Shown piece after piece: positions 32,016 through 43,239 of a stretch of DNA of 64,000 nt. The stretch's first letter is position 1. Each line of letters opens with the position of its first letter. The stretch comes from Typha latifolia (lineage: Eukaryota; Streptophyta; Magnoliopsida; Poales; Typhaceae). A program made the translations under genes and the position numbers. The DNA lies in assembly GCA_019914945.1 (NCBI GenBank), contig CM034111.1, forward strand, positions 5,208,001-5,272,000. The letters run 5' to 3'. The notes beneath the pieces are model-generated. The model worked only from the letters and a program-made list of their open reading frames with translations, had not been told where the DNA came from and searched no databases.

Positions 32016-33836
32016 CGCATCTTATCGATATATTTTAGCTTCAAATATAGAGCAAATCATATTTCAGAGCCCGGTGCACTCTAATGCATATGGCTCCATT
32101 TTAACTTTTTATTATTAAAATTTTAAATTAACTCTAAAATTATTTAATACTAAACTTATTTTGAAGGCTTCGACGACACCTGTCCAATAGTAGTATTTTT
32201 ATTAAAAATTGATTAACGAAACTAAAAGTACACTAAGTTTAAATAATTTATGAAAAAAATAATATAGATAGAATTTAAAAAGATGTGTATATCTTTAGAG
32301 AGTAATTTTATAATTTAAAAATATAACAGTAGTTTGGAGCTGGTCTCCAAAAATCTTTCTAAAGTTCTCAAATTAGAGCTATACCATAGCAAGATCCAAA
32401 TTTGGTGCTTGATTTATAGCCCCATTAAAAGCAAACTAAATTTTCAGTAATTAATGTTAAGAGTTATTGTTTCCTTTTTCTTTAACAAAAATTTCGCGTG
32501 CAAAGCACATGACCAATTATTTTCACCGAGAGGAGCTACTATTTCAACTCAAGAAAATAACCATATTGCTATGACTGAATTGCCCTTCTTCTCCTTCACT
32601 CCTCGTGATGGGGGGCGATGAGGAAAATGTGGCTTTAACTGCGGTGGAGGGAGGTGGTGAGTCACCACGGTAGGAAAGAGAAGAAGTGCGGGTAAAACCG
32701 AGACATAGACTCATTTGCGAAGTCCAATGCATGAGCTCTATATATGGTTTAATTAATTAATGTCATCTGAGACAAATTAGTGCAGTTCTAGTGTTGGAAA
32801 TTAATAGAGGCTGTGATGACAATTGATGGGGAAGGTGATGGGTTGTGAAAAGAGTAATGGTGATGAATATATAATTGGATTGGGTGAGGGGAAGGTAATG
32901 AAAGAGGGCTACATGAGGAAGAACGCCTCATGATCCTCCTCTAAACCAAAGGCACATTAGTTAAAATAGGTTTATGCTCCCTAATGTTGGTCTCGAAATT
33001 TATATTATGAGGGAAAAGGATTAGGGTAAACAATGGTAAGATTGCTTTACGATTGGACATCTTTTTATGGAGGAGATTAAGAGGTTTAAGGCCATCTAAT
33101 GATGTGCCCAACACTAATTAACTTTTATCTTGTTTCTTAATTGAGGGAAGCATGTTTGGATTAGCCTGTCCTAGATTGGAGACAACATTAAGTTACCTTG
33201 AATTCGGACTCCAAATTGTGAGCTCCCATTTTTGATCCTAGATGAGGTAGGTAGATACCAAATTTATAGGAATTTATATCAAAACCTAGTAGACTTTTCG
33301 AAAGCTCTTGGGTATATATATATATATGTACTTGCATCCTTGGAGTGTTCATGCTTATATATTTATATAACTCCTCTATATGTTGTTGATAGATTAGTCC
33401 AATCTTGTGCCTTCTTAAGTATAAATTCATGTCCAACAAGAAAGCAACCACAGTCAAATCTTTCAGCATCCTTGCAGCACAAGGACGATCGAAAAGTAAC
33501 TTTATATCCTTAATGTAAAATGTGGCAGATTCATGTACAAAATCATAGCATACAAAAAGTTGAATTAGGTGAAAAATAATGTCTCTATGAAGTCATGATT
33601 TGAATCCAATAATTGCACCATCACCACGTGGTGATGTTCTTTTACACGTACTAAGTACCTTCACAAGTGACAGCCGATCCAGTACTGGAATCACGGTAAG
33701 CATCAAGATGCATCGTGATCAGGAAAAGTCATGAATTCCAAAGTGAAAGTTTATCTGATCATGCATGGATGGATCTACCCGCATGCCTAAAACTTTCATG
33801 TGATGCGAATCCAACTCAGGTTGATGTAACATCTAC
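32016..33836. other. no gene seen
   Basis: AT-rich, apparently low-copy DNA. A (TA)n run lies at 33311-33328. Short reading frames (for example 32732-32544 minus and 33232-33513 plus) show no domain and are not supported. Confidence 0.4.
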
Positions 33837-33990
33837 AAAGAAGAAGAAGAAGAAGAAGAAGAGGAAAAGAAAAAGAAGAAGAAGAAGAAGAAGAAGAAGA
33901 AGAAGAAGAAGAAGAAGAAGAAGAAGAAGAAGAAGAAGAAGAAGAAGAAGAAGAAGAAGAAGAAGAAGAAGAAGAAGAAGAAGAAGAGAG
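33837..33990. repeat. (AAG)n microsatellite
   Basis: About 150 bp of nearly pure AAG/GAA repeat, followed by a less regular GGAGAAGGAG tail. The long Arg and Phe homopolymer reading frames through it are artefacts. Confidence 0.95.
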
Positions 33991-35110
33991 GAGTAGAAGG
34001 AGAAGGAGAAGATCGACAGGAGTCCTTGCGCTGTCGCACCGACAAACTAAATGCGGGCACTTTCGGTTGTTTGTCGAGTTCTTGTGAGCAGTACTAATTG
34101 ATCAGCTAAAGGGAACAGGCACACTAACCTTATCATGGAGGCAATATGTCATGTGGATTCATCTGATCAGTGAACAGTTATACCTGTAAGGTCAGGTGGG
34201 CATGCAGCATGTGAGAGGTGGAGCCGTCTGTCTGCGAAAGCCGTCATGGCCAATGCCGGACAACTTGGTGGTCCAGGAAGTGGCCCTTTAATTGTTCTTT
34301 TTTAACTCCATTAGATTTAATTTTTAGGGCTTCTTATGTAACTCTTTTCAATTCTTAATTGATACTAAAATATTCAACTATGTTACATACATATCCAACT
34401 TGTAAGAACCTTCACGTATATCCATCCTTATACAGTCAAGACTGCAGACGATCAGCTGATTTTATATACCAGTTTAGCTTTCTTTTTTTTTAACACAAAC
34501 AGGTGGTGCCATGTAGGAAGAAAGTAGTGTAGCTTTACTCCTGCATGCATGGCTTGCAATGCCACTGTAGTGAAAATTTATCAACGTTTAATTATATCTC
34601 TCATTGGCCAACTCAACAGGGAATACTGGCATTCAAATAGTTACGAAAGTTTGGATCTCATTTTGTCATTTCCTTATGATTGATGATCCATTGCACAGGT
34701 TGGCTACCGACTGACCGCTGCCTGAAATTTTCTGTCATTTACTTATTATTGGCGCAGATCATGAACGTGAAGCTCTCAGAAAGGGTGGATGCATGCAGGA
34801 CTTTATGTGGAAATAACCTTCACCTGTCTTGCCAATTTGATGGTCGGGTTATATTAAATATTTAATCTATAAATTAAACAGTAAGGCAAGCAGGCTTCAT
34901 AATATATAAAGAAAGTAGAGTTTCGTGTATAATTTTCTCTTCAAATAACACGCTAAAAATTGTAGTAATTTTCTGATTCCCACCTGCTATTACTTTAACT
35001 AACAAATAATCTTACTACATATTATAACAGTACGGTGCAAGAGGTACATGGTCCACATATTTTTCAGGCTGTAGTGTAGAAACAATGAGCTAATGACAAA
35101 GATATATACC
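33991..35110. other. no gene seen; upstream region of MIR396
   Basis: Mixed-composition, apparently low-copy DNA about 1.1 kb upstream of the miRNA hairpin, and the place to look for its regulatory sites. No transposon signature is apparent, and no reading frame is supported. Confidence 0.4.
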
Positions 35111-35120
35111 TCCTCCAATG

Positions 35121-35129
35121 CTATAAAGA
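35121..35129 (+). promoter_or_regulatory. TATA box of MIR396
   Basis: CTATAAAGA lies 50 bp before the base of the hairpin. Plant miRNA genes are RNA polymerase II genes, and a start about 30 bp downstream (near 35150-35160) would fall just ahead of the hairpin. Position and sequence fit; initiation is inferred. Confidence 0.55.
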
Positions 35130-35170
35130 GATCTCACTTTGCTTCCCCCTGGATAGGAGAAAGAAATGCA

Positions 35171-35332
35171 TGAGCCTCTTCATCCCTTTCCACAGCTTTC
35201 TTGAACTGTGGTTGCATGTGTTCGCCGGGCGGGGGCGGCGACTGGAGCAACGAAGTTATACCCCCGGCCGGCCGACAATAGTGGCCGTAGATCTGAGTTC
35301 AGGATAGCTGTGGGAATGCATGGACAGGCTGT
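35171..35332 (+). ncRNA. MIR396: microRNA precursor, miR396 family
   Basis: The 21 bases at 35188-35208 equal mature miR396 (starts TTCCACAGC, ends TTGAACTG). miR396 directs cleavage of GRF growth-factor mRNAs and so limits cell proliferation. Its partner strand lies at 35297-35317 (starts GTTCAGGATAG, ends GTGGGAAT). The pair forms a duplex with one mismatch, two wobbles and 2-nt 3' overhangs at both ends, the DCL1 signature. The lower stem continues about 15 bp (35172-35187 with 35316-35331, a few mismatches), the distance plant base-to-loop processing needs. The loop is about 88 nt and contains a GC-rich segment. Conserved star positions (GTTCA..A.AGCTGTGGGAA) support a real locus. This is the only host gene I can name in the window. 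Confidence 0.93.
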
Positions 35333-35345
35333 AAGAGAGTAGATG

Positions 35346-36839
35346 GCTTCATGAGGTTCTTGCCTTTGGTAATTTTCAGGGAATATCTCTAGTAATTATA
35401 TATAATTGATTGTTTTTTATTTTTCTTTGGCACACATCAGCTATATTTTGGTGGTGTTGTGGAAAACTTTTCTTTCTTCTTTATTAAACAAAAGCCAAAC
35501 AAGGCTCAGTTTTGTTATGAAACCAGAAAGCAAAAATTTGAAAACCTCTTCTTTTAACAGATTAATTTGCAGATCTCCTTCTCTCTTTTCTGGATTTTTC
35601 TTGCAAAACCTCATCACTTAATCGTGTGTCTTTCACAAGTGGTTTGCATGATTTTTTTTTCTTCTTTTTTTGACAGAGCTGCTATTCTTGGCAAAACTTA
35701 TTTTCGCTCTACTATAGTTTTCAAACTATTTATCAAAATACTATGGTTTCTACAAAGTAAGCCACTGCACGTAGATTTGTCTAAATATGTAGCTTTGAAA
35801 GAAAGCACTTTACATTCTCTCCATATATGTATAGATACTTACTATTAATTTAGAACAGCTAACTGTTTAGGGCAATAAAAAGTTTTCACTATAACGACTA
35901 TCTTCTATAGTATTTTGATGAGTAATTTAAAAACGAAAATAAAATGGCAATACTATTTTTTTTTTTTTGGTTGGTCTAGGTAGGGGATTGGTAAAAATAA
36001 AAATCGAGCATTCACCATGTATTTTTTTTCTTTTGAATAAAGATGCCCTAGCTGGTCCCTTTGTGCACGTAGAAAAAGAAAGTAGGAGAAGAGAATCTTT
36101 GTAGAAAGATAAAAATACAAAGAATTTCATTTATAAAACAACACAAAATTAGATTTTAATTTTCAAACATACTTTATGATTGAGATCCAATTGAATGATT
36201 TGCAAGACAATTTCATTTTATAATCACATTAGTAAATACGGATCAAAATATATATTATTTACAAACAAGGGCTACTTTGATTTTAGAATTCACGTATTTT
36301 TATGCCTAATACGTACATTTATATAAACACAATGCATTTAATTGTAAGCAATGCACAGATCTTATATGTAATGTGAACCAGATTGGATCAAATATTATCT
36401 TAGGCCTATCAATAATCAATAAATTAATATGAGCAAATTTGCATTTCAATAGCAATTGCGGTATTTTTAAAAATATATAGTGGCGATTATGATATTTGAC
36501 CAATTTTTAGTAGCAATTAAGTAAAAGATGTAACATAGAGGTGTAGGAGATCGAGTTCAAATAGAACATCGATTACGGTAACCAATATGGCAACTTTGGT
36601 AAGTCTCTGTGAATAAAGTATAATAAGTTTGTGATAGCTTTACTTTAAAATATCAATTTTAGTAAGAGGAGAAACATGAATTGACCCTAAGTTTGTGCCT
36701 TGTACATGTATATTAAGTACATGGATTGTATTGTAAGCGTTTTATAAATTTCGGGTTTCAATTAATATTGATATATGAATTTAGAAAAATCGGATTAAAC
36801 AAATTGATCTTGAGACATGTAATTAAAGCATATTATTAT
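35346..36839. other. no gene seen; downstream of MIR396
   Basis: AT-rich DNA with T-runs. It probably includes the 3' part of the primary miRNA transcript, but no polyadenylation site can be assigned. No supported reading frame. Confidence 0.4.
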
Positions 36840-37110
36840 GTAATATGCAATTGGGCTTATGAGCACTTGTTACAAGCCCATAATGACTAGTCCAATAGGC
36901 TTAATATAAATAAGCTAGGTCTTCTCCACTCTATAACCCTAATTTGATTATCTCACTGAGAACTGCTAGTTGGAAGGGAGAGAAATACTTATCTAGCCTC
37001 TGCTATTGGATATCAACCGGATATCAAAGATGAACAATTTATATTTTTCTCTGTTTTAGATTTCATATAAGTATAAATCCAAATAATATCTTACATGTGG
37101 TATTAGAGTC
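36840..37110 (+). repeat. probable LTR end and PBS of an old retrotransposon
   Basis: A C/T-rich leader with a TATA-like AATATAAATAAG (about 36903) leads to ...ATCTTACA and then TGGTATTAGAGTC at about 37099-37111, an initiator tRNA-Met primer site. The left end is not placed. The solo LTR at 37208 is inserted in the following internal region. Confidence 0.5.
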
Positions 37111-37207
37111 TGGATGTGTAAAATTTTAGAATTGTTTATGCTCTCATATTTTATCTTTGACTATATCTCCTACATTGTTTTTGTTCGGATCATAAGGCAA
37201 AGAACTG

Positions 37208-38233
37208 TGTTAGATTTTTATTATTGGCAATTGTGTACAAAATATTCTAAGTGTATTTATACATGTATATGAGCTTTTATACAAGTCTAGAAAGTATTTG
37301 TTTTGAAGAATTACAAAATTATTGGAGAAGAGTTTATGAGTTCACATCGCGTTCACACCGCGTTCACAGGGCATTCACACAGACAAAGAGCAGCATTCAC
37401 AAGTGCGTTCGAACGCGAGCGTACGCGTTCACACAGACAGTAACATCACGTTCACAAGCGCGTTTGAACGCGAGCATATGCGTTCGCACTGACAGTAACA
37501 TCGCGTTCACAAGCGCGTTCAAACGCGAGCATATGCATTCGCACAGACAGTAACATCGCGTTCACAAGCGCATTCAAACGCGGGTATATGCGTTCGCACA
37601 GACAGAAAGTGCTATTTCTGTGCACGTTCGAACATAGTCATGGCCCATTCGAACGCACTTGAGATCAAATTAGGTCGTTCGAACGCACCTACGAAGTTTA
37701 CAATTTTTGGACTTTCGTGAGTTCGGATAAGACTTGGATTTGGCTCTATCTTGGAGATCTTATATAAGTATAGTGATGCCCTAACTCTAGTGTGGTTGGT
37801 GAAGCAATTTGAAGATCAACTCTTGAGGCTACATCATTTCTTCAACCAACATGATCCTACTCTTCTACAAAACTTAATCTTTCGTCTTAAGGGTTATCTA
37901 GACAAAAGATCAATCTCAAGGGCTACTGAGATTGGATATCAATCACGAGAAGTAGTGAATTGTGAGTTCTAACAAGCAAGACTAAGATGAATAAAGTCGT
38001 TTGGATCGACGGGTTGTTTTATGAGTCAGTCTTATGACTGCTACTATTCTAGTGATTAGTTTTGATCCGAGTTTGGATCCGTGCTTTTTTCTCCTTTGAG
38101 TTTTTCCACGTTAAAATCTTGGCATTCATCTTTGCTTTTATTTTTTAATATTTTTTCCGATTTTATTTAAGCAAACGAGTGATATCATTGCCTAGGGTTT
38201 AAATATATATATGTGTGTCTAGGCGTTTTTTCA
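37208..38233 (+). mobile_element. solo LTR of the Sire-type family (1026 bp)
   Basis: It is collinear with 18698-19619 from TGTTAGATTTTTATTATTGG to ...GTTTTTTCA and flanked by identical AACTG duplications (37203-37207, 38234-38238). The extra length comes from a 55-bp tandem repeat in U3. The TATA box TTATATAAGTA is at about 37760. Confidence 0.93.
37392..37611. repeat. four 55-bp tandem repeats in the solo LTR
   Basis: Units at 37392, 37447, 37502 and 37557 read GCGTTCACAAGCGCG, a GTTCAAACGC or GTTCGAACGC core, GAGCATATGCGTTCGCAC, then AGACAGTAACAT. A perfect GCGTTCGAACGC is at 37405-37416. The element's own LTRs hold about two units, so the number varies between copies. Confidence 0.88.
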
Positions 38234-38238
38234 AACTG

Positions 38239-39240
38239 AATTAATAAGTTTTATTTGGTGTTGATCTATTAAAACATAATTCATACAATTCTTTATTTAA
38301 TTTAGTCACTTTCTGCACCAGTACAATTCTTTTTTTTTATTTGATCGCATTAATCTATTCAGCATGAGAGTAGATAAGGACGACGAAGGATACTTTTTAG
38401 TCCATGGCGATTCAAGACTAAACATTATAATATGGTGTATCATGATTTGCTTCACAAAGGAATATTAATATGTTGATTCTCAATACATCACCGTGCATTT
38501 TAAAGTAGATTTAATATGCTCACGGAGGATAAGACCATATTACTGTATTGATCTAGATATGGTTTGAAATATAAATTATGAATTACATATTTTATATAAC
38601 TTACACAATCACATGTTATGTGCAAAAGTTATTTTTTCATGCAAAGTGTTTAATGGTTAATTTTAAGTGCATCATGTATAGATGATCTAAAAGGTGCATA
38701 TTGTTTAGTATCTTATTTTTATTTTATTGATTATGTGTATAATGTGATCCAGGCTTGATCGAATTACCTCACTAGAGGAACTGGGTTCTTTGGGTTGAAC
38801 CTAATTGTCATAATTATTTTTCTGTGCATTTGAATGGCTCAGCTAGACATTCGAATGCCCAAAATTGAGAGCAAGCCTTGTTGACAAGTTTCAACACTTC
38901 TATGAGCTGTTCAAACACATGATATCGACACTAGTTTGATTAGGGTTAGCTTGGATGTTTTGTTGAATTAAACTAGCCTTTAAATAAATTGAGAGCGGTC
39001 TAGTCTAGGGCATAGAAGATTATTAAGTTTCTTTCTCATTCTCTCTCTCACTCTCTCTCCTTCCTTCAAGCTACAAATGATGCCATCTCCTACTTCCTTG
39101 ACTGTCAATCCTTCTAGTCTTGCAAGGTCAACCCATTTCTCCTTCTTTTTCCCCTATAATATCCTACCTACGCATAACATCATTACCATTAATCCTTCCA
39201 TCCCCATCTTCAGATCTCATCGTCCCTTCCGCAGCCACTA
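38239..39240 (+). repeat. no gene; right part resembles a gypsy LTR
   Basis: 38239-38814 is AT-rich with nothing recognised. 38825-38930 has weak motif copies (CATTTGAATG, CATTCGAATGCC, TGTTCAAACAC). A TATA-like TTTAAATAAATTG follows at about 38983, then a CTCTCT leader. The leader is cut by the R1 element at 39241 and resumes at 42585, so this was an LTR of a chromovirus like that at 57539. Confidence 0.45.
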
Positions 39241-39770
39241 TATTACGATTTGACCACATGGGTTAAGTTAGTCGAGTCGGTTGAGTCGAGTCAATTTATT
39301 TTTTATTGATTCATAATTATCTCTTGTCATGTAAGCCACTAAGATAAGTTCAATTAAGTAATACAAGCCACTAAGGCAAAATTCAATTACATTATGTAAG
39401 CCTTTAAAGTAAGTCCTAGTTTGAATTGTATAAGTCTTTAGGACTAATTTGAGTAGCACTCATTATATCCAACCTCTATGTATAGAGGAGCTAGGACTCT
39501 TTGTATAGGAATCTAAGCATCCAAACAATTGAGTTAAAATTTTCTTTTATTATTGCATTTATCATTTTATTGTAGCCATTAGATTGTCTTTACCTTTTTA
39601 GGAGTAGATCATAGCGGTAGAACTCCAAAGATTCTAAAATCTAGACACCACATTCCCTCAATAGCCACTCTACCTTACAACCGTCCAAGACCACCCTTAG
39701 TCATCCGTTACCCTCCGACGACAGCCACAACATCAGATATTTATAGTTCTACCCCATATTATTTCTATTA
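39241..39770 (+). repeat. R1 5' LTR, 3'-truncated
   Basis: It starts TATTACGATTTGACCACATGG, has the AAGTTCAATTAAG repeats of the longer R1 subtype, and stops after ACATCAGATATTTATAG, where the LTR-X fragment begins. Confidence 0.8.
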
Positions 39771-39774
39771 ACTA

Positions 39775-40410
39775 GTGGGATACCCAATCTGGATGGATTT
39801 TGATATACCTTTAACGTATGGCAGGGTATGCTTTGAGCCTACGAGCAGGATGTTGAGATCGGATACCGGGTGTTGACTGTGCATAGTGGTCTAGTATGAT
39901 GATATACAGAGATGACATTGATGGCTGGGATATTGAGAAATGCATATGATTTCATTATCATCTGATTGATTATTGAGTGGTCAATATACATCATATATGG
40001 TTACATTTGATATCATAGCATGGTCATGGTCAGCATGCATCATGTGTCATATGTAAGACTTAAGACCTATGATAATAGTATGATATGGAGATTTGTTTAT
40101 TCATTGTCGAGGATTATAGACTTTTATCAGTTATGGCATATTATCTACTTTTCATCTATGTGTTATTGCAGACACATTCATATACTCATTCATAACATGA
40201 TGCTATTTTTTATTCATATTATCCAGTATATGATTTACTCTTTGTTTGGCATCACTAATTCGGGGTAAGATCTATTCACTAAGTCTTTTGCTCATGACTA
40301 TCTTTATTTCTTTTCTAACCCTCTCAAATATGTGGTACGTGATAACAACTTGAGGTATCCTGTCGTGTGAGTTGGGCGTGCACGTGCCAGTGTCGGGCGG
40401 GGGCGTTACA
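39775..40410 (-). repeat. LTR-X fragment
   Basis: Read on minus it starts TGTAACGCCCCCGCCCG at 40410, like 25438. It jumps to the ATGAGCAAAAGACTTAGTGA block and runs to the segment matching about 26530. The rest of LTR-X is absent and no target duplication is evident. Confidence 0.8.
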
Positions 40411-40666
40411 ACACATATCTCGAGGCATGCTAAATTTTAACGATTTGGCTCGACCACCTCGCGTTAACCAGTTTGAGACTTATGTGCATGACCCCAAGCC
40501 TGAGTACAAGCACAAGGACAACTAGTGGAATGATCTGATGGACTCGCATCAGCCAATTAAATCAAACCTGCATGTAGACTAGTAGGCCCACGAGCACGAC
40601 ATGAGCCAAAAGTACTAGCTTACGTATTAGTCACCTTGAGGACAAGGTGTTAGAAGCATAGTGGAT
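40411..40666 (+). other. R1 internal tail and polypurine region
   Basis: This matches, in the other direction, the tails at 7151-7250, 12864-13100 and 14238-14480. It ends CACCTTGAGGACAAGGTG, then AGCATAGTGGATTAT before the LTR. That motif corresponds to the last pol codons and plus-strand primer of the chromovirus at 61940-61969. Confidence 0.7.
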
Positions 40667-42579
40667 TATTACAATCCGATCACGATGGTTAAGTAGTCAA
40701 GTCGGTTGAGTCGAGTCAATCTATCTTTTAGAAAAATTTGCATATAACATATTGCCTTTTTAATGAAATTTGTATTTACATCCTATATTTTTACTATTTA
40801 CAAATCAAGCCCTATGATTTAGCAAATATGTGCAAAAAACACCCTACCGTAGATCTGTTAGTTAAATTTAACCAAACCCCTAGGTTAAATTAACTATACT
40901 AATAAGATTACAAAAATACCCTTAATCCAACCTAACTAAACCCAACCCAAACTAATTAACATACTAAACCAAACTCAAACCAATTAACCAACTAAACTCA
41001 ACCCAACCCTTCTCCACCGTCTAATCTAAACCCAATCCTCCTCCCTCCTCATCATCCCCACCTAACACTCCTCTCTCCTCTCTCCTCCCTCCTCCTGTGT
41101 CATTCTCTCATCCCTCCTTATTCCCTCCCCTTCCTCCTCCCTCATTTCCTCCTCCCTCCTCATCATCCCCACCTAACACTCCTCTCTCCCCCTCCTCCTT
41201 CCTCCCGCTTCATTCTCTCCTCCCTCTTTATTCCCTCCCCCTCCTCTTCCATTCTCATTCCCTTCTCCCTCTTCATCATCCCCACCTCCCTCCCCCGGAT
41301 CCAATGTTCGTGACGTGATGGTGGGGAACGACGTGGTGATTGGGGTGTTGGAGACTGAGGTTTGGCTCGAGCATAAGATTTCTCGTCAAGCACAAGATCT
41401 TCTCAGTCTGCTGCTTAGCTATGTCGCTGGGATCGAGGGCTTCGCCGACTACTCTCCCTTGGTGGTAGCTGCGCTGACTACTTTCACGATGATAAGGGTG
41501 CACTCTCCCAAGGATGGTGGTCGCAAACACCATAGTGAATAGGGAAGAGCTCATCGCCAACACCTAACTCCTCGCCACTAAAGTAGGCCAAAAGGTTGGG
41601 GTGGTAGCTCGGCGTGCGACACTCACCCATTGTAGCCGTGCCCTCAAGGTCAATTCTCAAGGAATCTAGATCCCTTATTAAAGATGCAAGCGAGGGTCGT
41701 GACCGAATTCTCATCCCGTCGGTCAACCTAGGGGTCAACCTAAGGGCATTTTAGGCATTTAAGGTATTTTAGAAATAAAATATATTTAATTAAAAAAATA
41801 TTCTCATGATGTTAGTTAAAATCTAACTCGGGGTGTATTTTTTGCACATATTGCCTTTTAAATGGCTCGATTTTCAAATAGTAAAAATGTAGGATGTAAA
41901 TAAAAATTTAGCTAAAAGGTAGGATGTTATATACAAATTTTCGTATTTTTTTTATTGATTCATGATTATCTCATATGTAAGCCCTTAAGACAAGTCTACT
42001 TATGTTATGTTAGTCACTAAGACAAGTTCAATTTCATATAAATCACTAAGGCAAAGTTTAATTAAGTCATGTAAGCCTCTAAGACAAGTTCTAGTTCAAG
42101 TCGTATAAACCTTAGGGCTAAGTCTGAGTACAAATTATTGTACCTTACCTACATATATATAGAGGGGTAGAGCTTCATTGTTTAGGAATCAAAGCATTCA
42201 TGCATTGAGAATTAATTGAGTTTAGTTATTTTCTCATTATCACATTTACCATTTCAAAACCCTAGCCACCACCTTTCTTCGGCAGCCACCCTACCATACG
42301 GTCGTCCATCACCACCTTTGGTCGTCCCTCACCCTCCAACGATTGCCACAACGATGGATATTTACTATTTTACCCTGTTTTGATCTTGCTCCGCTCTTTT
42401 ATTTATATTTACCGTTCTACCCTATTTTGACCTTGCTCCACTCTTTTATATATATCTTTTCAATCTAAGCTCTAATTGAGGGCAAACTAGAGTCATTAGA
42501 ACCCTAACTCATGAGACTACTACTATTTAAATTTTTACAATTTATTACATACAGAATGGTCCAAATCTAATTCGTAACA
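40667..42579 (+). repeat. R1 3' LTR, split by a Mutator-like element
   Basis: LTR parts are 40667-40730 and 41943-42579. It starts TATTACAATCCGATCACG and ends ...AATTCGTAACA. The second part carries a small duplication of the TTTACCRTTYTACCCT region near 42360-42450. Confidence 0.85.
40731..41942. mobile_element. non-autonomous Mutator-like element (1212 bp)
   Basis: The ends are inverted repeats of about 115-150 bp: left GAAAAATTTGCATATAACAT, right (reversed) GAAAATTTGTATATAACAT, with further shared blocks (ATTTACATCCTA, TTTTTACTATTT, AATATGTGCAAAAAA). The bases outside are near repeats of 9-10 bp (TATCTTTTA, TATTTTTTTT). Comparison with the uninterrupted LTR at 39296 confirms the insertion point. 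The interior has no transposase. It holds a CT-rich strip (41040-41290) and a GC-richer block (41300-41740) with unrecognised short frames. Confidence 0.75.
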
Positions 42580-42584
42580 CACTA

Positions 42585-43230
42585 CCATTTATACCACCAC
42601 CTCACCACAAATACACCTTAAGACCGGTTTATATCAAGAAGTATTAGAGCCACTAGTTCTAGGATGTATGCTAGAACTACATTGATAGTGGCGTGAAATC
42701 ATAGGGAGACTTCTATAGCCGCAAACCATCCCCTGTAGACTGAGATGAGGCTTTCCTCATCGTCAGCCTTACCAATGCAGAGGGTCACACCTCAACCGCT
42801 AAATCTGAGGGAGATTTTGGCTTTTCGCACTATGATGTAGATCATGATGTTGGATCTGCAGCAACTTTGCAGAGCTCATGTACTACCTCTATAACCAAAT
42901 AGATGATCTCCACCAACTAAAGGCATAGGTCTTAGATCTACCATTGGATTAAGTTGAAACCAAGGTGCAACCGAAGATGCCCAGTTAAAGCAATGACTCC
43001 TCGACCTCCATCATCATCATCTAATCACACTCAAGGACCACATCATATCAACTAGGTGTTCGAATGCACCAAAAAATGGTGTTCTTGGACTGTAATATCA
43101 TGACGCTATCTGAACACCCGAGCCTAAGACTAGGTATTCCTCTAAAAATAGCTATGATAAATAGGTTTGACTCAATGAACCCAATGCCCGCTATGACGTG
43201 ATCTGATCAAGTTCAAATCATATAATTCCA
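42585..43230. repeat. chromovirus LTR remnants around an inversion
   Basis: On plus, the leader cut at 39240 resumes and GTATTAGAGCC at about 42641 looks like a primer binding site, so a plus-strand element began here. From about 43230 leftwards the minus strand carries an LTR start (after the tail CTTCGAGGAAAAAG near 43250) that includes GCATTCGAACACC. Where one remnant ends and the other starts cannot be fixed. Confidence 0.4.
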
Positions 43231-43239
43231 CCATGCTAC

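Larger units (their letters stand above)
39241..42579 (+). mobile_element. R1 element with nested insertions
   Basis: Identical CACTA duplications flank it (39236-39240, 42580-42584). It consists of a 5' LTR part (39241-39770), an LTR-X fragment in reverse (39775-40410), a short internal tail (40411-40666) and a full 3' LTR split by a Mutator-like element. LTR terminal TG is TA in both copies (TATTAC). No pol is present. Confidence 0.85.

Noticed and set aside
32544..32732. Short minus-strand frame as a host protein
   Set aside because: 62 residues, no domain, no splice or promoter context.
33715..33996. Arg-rich open frame (and a Phe-rich one on the other strand)
   Set aside because: It is only the translation of an (AAG)n microsatellite; no domain or start context.
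35406..35848. Frames downstream of MIR396 as a protein gene
   Set aside because: T-rich, low-complexity and overlapping, with no domain.
37392..37611. Regular 55-bp repeats resembling a CRISPR array
   Set aside because: Plant nuclear context, whole unit repeated without unique spacers, inside an LTR with target duplication.
41097..41738. Short frames as a gene inside the Mutator-like element
   Set aside because: No recognisable domain; overlapping frames on both strands. Kept only as a possible captured fragment.
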